In this document: piece by piece, positions 59,020-64,000 of the stretch | How the letters are laid out: every line of letters begins with the position of its first letter | How positions within the stretch are numbered: the first letter of the stretch is position 1 | NCBI RefSeq assembly: GCF_900115955.1 | Contig: NZ_FOYL01000019.1 | Span: forward strand, 97,125 to 161,124 | Direction: 5' to 3' | Origin: Lentzea waywayandensis | Lineage (GTDB): Bacteria; Actinomycetota; Actinomycetes; Mycobacteriales; Pseudonocardiaceae | DNA: 64,000 bases | Notes under the pieces: model-generated | Databases searched by the model: none | What the model saw: the letters and a program-made list of their open reading frames with translations, nothing else | What the model was told of the DNA's origin: nothing | Program-made: the position numbers and the translations under genes

Positions 59020-61089
59020 GTGAACATCTTCGGGCAGGTCTGGCTGTGGAGCCTGCTGTCCTTCGTTGCGGGAGTACTGCTCACCTGGTTGGTGATGGTG
59101 CGCCCCGCACGAAAGCAGATTGCCGACCTGGATGATCAACTTCTCGACGCGCGCCGTTCGGCCTCGCCGGTCGCCGCGCCAGTTCCCGTCGACGACTTCC
59201 ACGTCGACGAGTGGGATGCGCCGCCGCGGTCGCTGAGCGACGACGTGCTGACGCCGCCCACGGCCGTTCCGGCGCTTCCGTCGACGCCCGCGCCGTACGT
59301 GGAGCCGCCCGCCTACTTCGGTGAGCCCGTGCCGGCTCCCGCTCCGGCGCCGCTCCCGCTTCCGCCGCCGGTGGTCGTGGAGGAGCCAGAGCCCGCGCCG
59401 TACGAGAGCGCGCCGTACGAGACCGAGACGTACGAGACCACGGCGTTCGAGGCCCAGCCCGAGGTCGAGGAGGAGCCGGCCGCGCCGGTCCGCCAGTACC
59501 TGGAGCCGGAGGAGGCCCAGCGCCGCTTCGAGGAGCAGCTGGCCGAGCAGAAGGCACTGGCCGACGCCGAGGACGACCGCCCGAGGTCGCTGTTCGAGCG
59601 CCTCGCGCCGGAGGACGTCCCCGCCGAGACCCCGGCGGAGCAGACGACGGTCCTGCAGCTCTCCGGTCTGGAGGCCGCGGACTTCGACGACGAGCCGGAG
59701 CTCCCGTCCGAGCAGACGTCGTACGTGCCCACGGTCGAGCAGGTCGCCGAGCCCGGTGCCCCGGCCCCGCAGCCGACCGCGGGCCCCGAGGTGGACGACC
59801 AGGCCGACGACTTCATCTACCAGCCTCGTGAGGTGTGGGCCCAGGAGGAGCAGGAGGCGTTCCTCGACGAGGCCGCCGAGCAGGAGGACGAGCCCGCCGG
59901 CACCCGCTCCGAGCAGACGACGTTCATCGCCGTCGAGGAGAGCAGCTGGCCGGACAGCGACCTCACCGGTGAGTACCCCGGCCTGCGCGACGAGATCTCC
60001 GGCCAGCTGGACGGTTTCACCGAGCCGGCCCACGAGGTCGAGCCCGAGTCCCCGGCCGAGCAGACCGGCCTGATCGAGCCGATCGTCGAGCCGATCGACC
60101 TGGACGCGCCGAGCGTCCGCAACGGCGTCTTCGAGTCGACGCTCGCCGAGGAACAGGCGTTCACGGAGCCCGAACGGGAGCCGGAGCCCGAGCCCGAGCA
60201 GGAATCCGCGCACGCACTGCGCGAGGAGCCCGAGCAGGTCTTCGAGGAGTTCGTCGAGCCCGAGGTCTCCTACACGCAGTCGCTGTTCTCCCAGCCGTTC
60301 AGCACTCCCGGTGCCCCGGCACCCGCGCCGTTCTCGGCGTTCGAGCCGCGCGTCGAGCTCGACGAAGTCCCGGAACGCACGCCGCGTGCTGTCGGCGCCG
60401 CGTTCTCCCACGGAACCGAGGTTCCCGCCGCACCTGTGGCGCCCCCGGTCGCCGAGGCCCCGCGTTCGCTGTTCGAGCCGCTGCTGGACGCCGACGAGCC
60501 GTTGCCGGCTCTCGGGCAGACCCGCTCGCTGCCGGACACGAGCAACGACCAGCCGTTCGTGCCGAAGTTCGTGCCGAGCGACGAGCCGCTGCTCGCCGCC
60601 CCGCCGGAGCCGGACCCCGAACCGATCATCGAGGACCTGCCGCAGCGGCACACCGATGCGGGCCTGCCGATCCGCGAGGCCCGGCGCACCACGCCACAGC
60701 GTCAGCAGAGCTTCCCGGCGTTCCAGGCCTTCGAGTCCCCGAAGCCGGAACCCCAGCCGACGCCGGCCGCGCTGCCGGCCCGCCCGCGTCCGGTCGGATA
60801 TTCGCCGTCCACCGGCGGCCGTCCGAACGGGACGCCCGCGGGCAGCCCGTCCTCGGGGGCGAGGTTCCAGCAGCCGGAGGGCTTCAACCCGCGCTCGCCG
60901 TTCGGTCCCGGCTCGGTGCTGCCGAAGTCGGACGGCCACGCGCCGGCCGCGGACTTCGCGGTGAAGGCCACGCTGACCGGTCGCCGTTACTACGCAGAGG
61001 GCTCCGCGAACTTCGTGGAGACGCGCGCCGACGTGTGGTTCCGCACCGAGGCGGACGCGGAGAAGGCCGGCTTCCGACCCGCTCCCTGA
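59020..61089 (+). CDS. Membrane-anchored acidic Pro/Glu-rich protein with sunset-like C-terminal domain
   Basis: The 689-residue product starts with a membrane helix (LWSLLSFVAGVLLTWLVMV, about residues 8-26). About 600 residues very rich in Pro, Glu, Ala and Asp follow. The last 45 residues, FAVKATLTGRRYY...DVWFRTEADAEKAGFRPA, resemble the short sunset-type domain found at the ends of several actinobacterial proteins. That name is from memory. The acidic region repeats an EQT motif four times, at residues 207, 231, 298 and 347 (for example AEQTTV, SEQTSY, SEQTTF). I chose the GTG at 59020 because AAGGGG lies 7 nt before it. The function is unknown. Confidence 0.8.
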   Translation: MNIFGQVWLWSLLSFVAGVLLTWLVMVRPARKQIADLDDQLLDARRSASPVAAPVPVDDFHVDEWDAPPRSLSDDVLTPPTAVPALPSTPAPYVEPPAYFGEPVPAPAPAPLPLPPPVVVEEPEPAPYESAPYETETYETTAFEAQPEVEEEPAAPVRQYLEPEEAQRRFEEQLAEQKALADAEDDRPRSLFERLAPEDVPAETPAEQTTVLQLSGLEAADFDDEPELPSEQTSYVPTVEQVAEPGAPAPQPTAGPEVDDQADDFIYQPREVWAQEEQEAFLDEAAEQEDEPAGTRSEQTTFIAVEESSWPDSDLTGEYPGLRDEISGQLDGFTEPAHEVEPESPAEQTGLIEPIVEPIDLDAPSVRNGVFESTLAEEQAFTEPEREPEPEPEQESAHALREEPEQVFEEFVEPEVSYTQSLFSQPFSTPGAPAPAPFSAFEPRVELDEVPERTPRAVGAAFSHGTEVPAAPVAPPVAEAPRSLFEPLLDADEPLPALGQTRSLPDTSNDQPFVPKFVPSDEPLLAAPPEPDPEPIIEDLPQRHTDAGLPIREARRTTPQRQQSFPAFQAFESPKPEPQPTPAALPARPRPVGYSPSTGGRPNGTPAGSPSSGARFQQPEGFNPRSPFGPGSVLPKSDGHAPAADFAVKATLTGRRYYAEGSANFVETRADVWFRTEADAEKAGFRPAP

Positions 61090-61152
61090 TCGATCACCGC
61101 CAAATGGAACGCTGTTCTGGCTGCGGATGACGTGCGTCGATAGCTTCGACGC

Positions 61153-62076
61153 ATGTCATCCGAGCTGGCGAAATCCCAGATTTCATCGACCATTGTGGAC
61201 TCGATCGAGAATCTGAAGGGCACCCACCACGGCTTCCGCCGAGCCCACGCCCGAGGCTTCGTCTACGAAGCCGTGTTCACGCCCAACGGTGCCGCGGCGC
61301 CGTTCACGACCGCCCCGCACCTCCAGAGCGCGCCGGTCCGCGCGACCGTTCGCTTCTCGCACACCGACGCCAACCCGCACGCGTTCGACAGCGACCGGTC
61401 GGTGCGGGGGTTCGCGACGAAGTTCCACCTCGCCGACGGCACCAACACCGACCTGGTGATGGTGAACGTGCAGCGGTTCGTGGCGGCGACGCCCGAGGAG
61501 TTCGAGGAGTTCATCAAGGCCGCCAAGGCGGACACCGATGCCCACGACCCGTCCGTGCCGCACATCAAGTCGTTCGTCGGCGCGCACCCGACCGTCGGCC
61601 CCGCCCTGGTGGCGGCCAAGACCATCGCGATCCCGGCCAGCTACGGCACCACGCAGTACTGGGCCATCCACGCGTTTCTGTGGCGGGATGCTTCCGGTGT
61701 GGTGCGCCCGATCCGCTATTCGTGGGTGCCGGAGGCGGGCATCGTCGACGCCGAGGATTCTGCGTCGTGGACGCCGCACCACCTCACCGAGGAACTGCGC
61801 GACCGGCTGCCGATCTCGTTCGTGCTGCGCGTGACGTTCGGCGAGCCGGGCGACCCGACGCACGACTCGACCGTCGCGTGGCCGGACGACCGCCGGTCCG
61901 TCGACGTCGGCCGGATCGAGATCATCGGGGAGGCACCCGACCAGGAGTACTGGCAGGCGCAGGTGTTCGACCCGACCTCGCTGGCGACCGGCATCGAACT
62001 GTCCGACGATCCGGTGCTGGCCGCTCGCAGCACGATCTACGCGGTCTCGTACGACCGTCGCTCGCACCAGAGGTGA
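61153..62076 (+). CDS. Catalase-related haem peroxidase (mini-catalase)
   Basis: A 307-residue protein with the catalase core but lacking the long N-terminal arm, wrapping segment and flavodoxin-like end of large catalases. GFRRAHARGFVYEAVF provides the distal His in a HARG context. VRFSHTDANPHAFD, RGFATKFHLADGTNTDLVMVNVQRFV and the proximal haem segment ARSTIYAVSYDRR with the axial Tyr are visible. Members of this group act as peroxidases on organic substrates, sometimes with weak catalase activity. ATG is the start. A strong hairpin follows. Confidence 0.88.
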   Translation: MSSELAKSQISSTIVDSIENLKGTHHGFRRAHARGFVYEAVFTPNGAAAPFTTAPHLQSAPVRATVRFSHTDANPHAFDSDRSVRGFATKFHLADGTNTDLVMVNVQRFVAATPEEFEEFIKAAKADTDAHDPSVPHIKSFVGAHPTVGPALVAAKTIAIPASYGTTQYWAIHAFLWRDASGVVRPIRYSWVPEAGIVDAEDSASWTPHHLTEELRDRLPISFVLRVTFGEPGDPTHDSTVAWPDDRRSVDVGRIEIIGEAPDQEYWQAQVFDPTSLATGIELSDDPVLAARSTIYAVSYDRRSHQR

Positions 62077-62082
62077 CGAAGA

Positions 62083-62107
62083 GCCCGCCGGTTGTGCGCC
62101 GGCGGGC
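62083..62107 (+). terminator. Terminator after the mini-catalase gene
   Basis: GCCCGCCGG (62083-62091) pairs perfectly with CCGGCGGGC (62099-62107) around a 7-nt loop, then CCTTC. It is almost the same sequence as the hairpin at 63113-63145, and lies between convergent genes. Confidence 0.75.
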
Positions 62108-62117
62108 CCTTCAGGCG

Positions 62118-63056
62118 TCACCTGACCCAGGTGTAGGAGTAGACGAAGTACGCCACGGGCTTGAGCTCCCGGTTGGGCACGATCAGCAGGTATCCGAGGT
62201 CGCCCTCGGAGGTCTTGACGCACACGATGATGTGCTCCGACTCCAACTGGTCCTCGTCCAGTCGTTCCACCCACTTGTCCTGCTCCACGGCGAGGCACTC
62301 GGCCTCGCCGGGATAGTCGGTGGGCTTGCCGGGCTTGGACCAGCTGTAGACGTCGTACGGCGCGAGTTTCGCACCGTTGATCATGCTCAGCACGCCGGTC
62401 ACGTGGTCGTACCGGAGATCAGCGTGCACACCGCCCTGCGAACGCTCCAGGTCCACGTCGGTGTCGGGGCTGGTGGCGTGGAAGTCGAACTCCTCGATGT
62501 CCGCACGCGCTGGGCCGCGGACATCGTCCTTCTTCGAGGGCGGCCCGTTGTCGGTCAGCTTGACCGAGGAGCCGGGCGAGGCGTGGATGACGATGCGGTT
62601 GCGTTCGACCTCCTGGACGAACTTCCCGTTCATCTCCACGGTGATCTTGCGTCCGGTGTTGATCCGGGTTGCGTCGCAGGTCTGACCGTTGCTGCCCTGC
62701 TGGCAGACGATCAGCTGAGTGACGTCGGCGGGTTCGGCGGGCAGTGGCTTGCCGTCCTGCTTGAGCACTTCACCGGTGGAACCGCCGAGCTTGACCGTCC
62801 CGATGGGCGTGATGATCTTGCTTTCGAGTTCCGCCTTCAGCGACTGTCCGTCGAACTCCAGCGAGATCGGCAGGAACGGAGGCTGGAAGGAGATGTGTCC
62901 GCGCGGGGTTTCCAGTCCGGCGGCAACGCCTGGGGGAGGGCGTTCGGGCAGACCGTACGACGCGGGGCGTGACGTCGAGCAGGCACCGAGTGCGAGGGAT
63001 GAAGTCAACAGCAGCAAGGAGATCGCGGTCGTGCCGCGTATGGCGGGGTCCTTCAC
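62118..63056 (-). CDS. Putative lipoprotein of unknown function
   Basis: A protein of about 312 residues. A lipoprotein signal is clear: hydrophobic ISLLLLTSSLALGAC with the lipobox LGAC. The rest is a beta-rich, hydrophilic extracytoplasmic domain with PIGTVKLGGSTGEVLK, CQQGSNGQTCDATRINTGRKITVEMNG and GYLLIVPNRELKPVAYFVYSYTWVR. Four cysteines besides the lipobox may form two disulfides. The frame could begin at a TTG at 63107. I prefer the GTG at 63056 because it puts a short basic stretch before the hydrophobic core. No family was recognised. Confidence 0.72.
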   Translation of the reverse strand: MKDPAIRGTTAISLLLLTSSLALGACSTSRPASYGLPERPPPGVAAGLETPRGHISFQPPFLPISLEFDGQSLKAELESKIITPIGTVKLGGSTGEVLKQDGKPLPAEPADVTQLIVCQQGSNGQTCDATRINTGRKITVEMNGKFVQEVERNRIVIHASPGSSVKLTDNGPPSKKDDVRGPARADIEEFDFHATSPDTDVDLERSQGGVHADLRYDHVTGVLSMINGAKLAPYDVYSWSKPGKPTDYPGEAECLAVEQDKWVERLDEDQLESEHIIVCVKTSEGDLGYLLIVPNRELKPVAYFVYSYTWVR

Positions 63057-63112
63057 ACCGTTCTGACGAAGTCGATCACGAATGCGTTGCGTGCTCAGGA
63101 ATCTCAAATGGC

Positions 63113-63145
63113 GAAGGGCCCGCCGGCTGTGCTGGCGGGCCCTTC
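63113..63145 (-). terminator. Terminator after the oxidoreductase beta subunit gene
   Basis: GAAGGGCCCGCC (63113-63124) pairs perfectly with GGCGGGCCCTTC (63134-63145). Three more pairs, one of them G-U, extend toward a 3-nt loop. It lies 15 nt beyond the stop of the minus-strand gene to its right. Confidence 0.8.
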
Positions 63146-63159
63146 AGATTGTTCCGGGG

Positions 63160-64000
63160 TCAGCCGACCACGGTCCAGGTGTCCTTGCCGTGCAACAGCT
63201 TGCTCAGGTCCGCGGCCTTGGCGTTCTTGGCCTCGTTGACCTGCGCGCGCACGCCGTCGTCGTACGTCGGCCGGTCCGCCCGCCGGAACACGCCCGTGAC
63301 GGTGTGCGTGAGGTCCTGCGTCGACAGCCGCGAGAGCGCGAACGACAGGTTCAGGTCCGACGCGTCGTGCACGACGATGTCGCTCGCGTCCACGTCCGCG
63401 GACTTCGCGACCGCGAGCCCGAAGCCCTCGCGGATCACGCAGTACTCGCCCTCACGACCGAACCTGATCGGCTCGCCGTCGACGACGTTGATGATCCGCC
63501 GCTGTGCCTCGTCCGCGTCCTTCAGCACGTCGAACGCGCCGTCGTTGAAGATGGGGCAGTTCTGGTAGATCTCCACGAGCGCCGAGCCGCGGTGTTCCGC
63601 CGCCTGGCGCAGCACCGAGGTGAGACCGGCCTTGTCCGAGTCGAGCGCCCGGCCGACGAAGGAGGCCTCCGCGCCCAGTGCCAGCGACACCGGGTTGAAC
63701 GGGTGGTCGACCGAGCCGATCGGCGTCGACTTGGTGACCTTGCCCGGCTCCGAGGTCGGCGAGTACTGGCCCTTGGTCAGGCCGTAGATCCTGTTGTTGA
63801 ACAGCAGGATCTTGAGGTTCACGTTGCGCCGCAACGTGTGGATCAGGTGGTTGCCGCCGATGGACAGCGCGTCACCGTCACCGGTCACCACCCACACGCT
63901 CAGGTCCGGCCGCGCCACGGCGAGACCCGTGGCGATGGCCGGCGCACGGCCGTGGATGGAGTGCATGCCGTAGGTGTTCATGTAGTACGGGAAACGGGAC
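63160..64000 (-). CDS. korB: 2-oxoacid:ferredoxin oxidoreductase beta subunit, N-terminus outside the window
   Basis: About 280 C-terminal residues are visible. The frame stays open past the internal ATG at 63981 (SRFPYYMNTYGMHSIHGR), so the gene runs off the right edge. The thiamine diphosphate motif is VVTGDGDALSIGGNHLIHTLRRN...NNRIYGLTKGQYSPTS. The sequence fits KorB, which with KorA oxidises 2-oxoglutarate to succinyl-CoA while reducing ferredoxin, and in mycobacteria supports the TCA cycle beside Kgd. KorA is expected immediately upstream, outside the window. Confidence 0.92.
   Translation of the reverse strand, partial: SRFPYYMNTYGMHSIHGRAPAIATGLAVARPDLSVWVVTGDGDALSIGGNHLIHTLRRNVNLKILLFNNRIYGLTKGQYSPTSEPGKVTKSTPIGSVDHPFNPVSLALGAEASFVGRALDSDKAGLTSVLRQAAEHRGSALVEIYQNCPIFNDGAFDVLKDADEAQRRIINVVDGEPIRFGREGEYCVIREGFGLAVAKSADVDASDIVVHDASDLNLSFALSRLSTQDLTHTVTGVFRRADRPTYDDGVRAQVNEAKNAKAADLSKLLHGKDTWTVVG

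Noticed and set aside
63057..63107. A longer N-terminus for the lipoprotein starting at TTG 63107
   Set aside because: It would put 17 extra charged residues before the signal sequence. The GTG at 63056 gives a normal lipoprotein signal. The choice is not certain.

Overview
The window is GC-rich DNA packed with genes, many of which start with GTG or TTG and overlap the previous stop codon. Gene content and order point to a mycelial actinomycete, probably of the Pseudonocardiales. Evidence is a BldC regulator, menaquinone biosynthesis, an XRE/DUF397 gene pair, and an order closely matching the Mycobacterium tuberculosis Rv0512 to Rv0562 segment (hemB, hemL, phosphatase, thioredoxin, ccdA, resB, ccsB, menA, menE, menB, menD, mgtA, menG, menJ, polyprenyl synthase). 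I saw no insertion sequence, integrase, CRISPR array, tRNA or rRNA.

Layout. 1-4600: end of hemB, a tandem set of small membrane proteins, and hemL (haem precursor synthesis). 4597-10142: histidine phosphatase, TlpA-type thioredoxin, a divergent secreted M64 peptidase, and the System II cytochrome c assembly genes ccdA-resB-ccsB. 10246-14074: an EspI/MinD-like ATPase, a small membrane protein, bldC, an Lrp/AsnC regulator, a DUF4229 protein and a Cds1-type cysteine desulfhydrase. 14130-19757: a six-gene, translationally coupled cassette that looks like a type VII secretion effector locus. 19763-25450: menA, a secreted protein, menE, menB and the divergent menD. 25505-30983: M1 peptidase, GNAT, XRE and DUF397, GrpB, menF, DUF3592. 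30993-34623: paaABCDE (phenylacetyl-CoA epoxidase). 34828-41108: a membrane protein, an inositol monophosphatase, two GT4 glycosyltransferases, menG, a repeat-rich gap and menJ. 41374-57947: the complete nuoA-N operon followed by a polyprenyl diphosphate synthase. 57951-64000: rarD, an acidic membrane-anchored protein, a mini-catalase, a lipoprotein, and the start of a 2-oxoacid:ferredoxin oxidoreductase beta subunit.

Much of the window forms one respiratory theme. It encodes haem precursors, cytochrome c assembly, menaquinone head group and prenyl tail synthesis, menaquinone methylation and saturation, and the NADH:menaquinone oxidoreductase. The nuo promoter region carries two 18-bp palindromes, TTGTGAA-N4-TTCACAA, which fit the Rex redox-sensor operator but also the CRP consensus. 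They are followed by a perfect 12-bp hairpin with a UUCG loop.

The most unusual locus is 14130-19757. A small EspC-like helical protein precedes a 1025-residue protein with an N-terminal helical WDG domain, a long proline- and PHD-repeat linker, and a C-terminal domain I cannot assign. The third gene downstream (17922-18905) repeats that C-terminal domain at its own N-terminus and fuses it to two YRG repeats. The second gene (17509-17925) consists of the same two YRG repeats with the same 58-residue spacing. The last two genes are paralogues that both end in FTED-x-W. My inference is an undescribed toxin/immunity-type system, with one gene fusing the putative effector and immunity modules.
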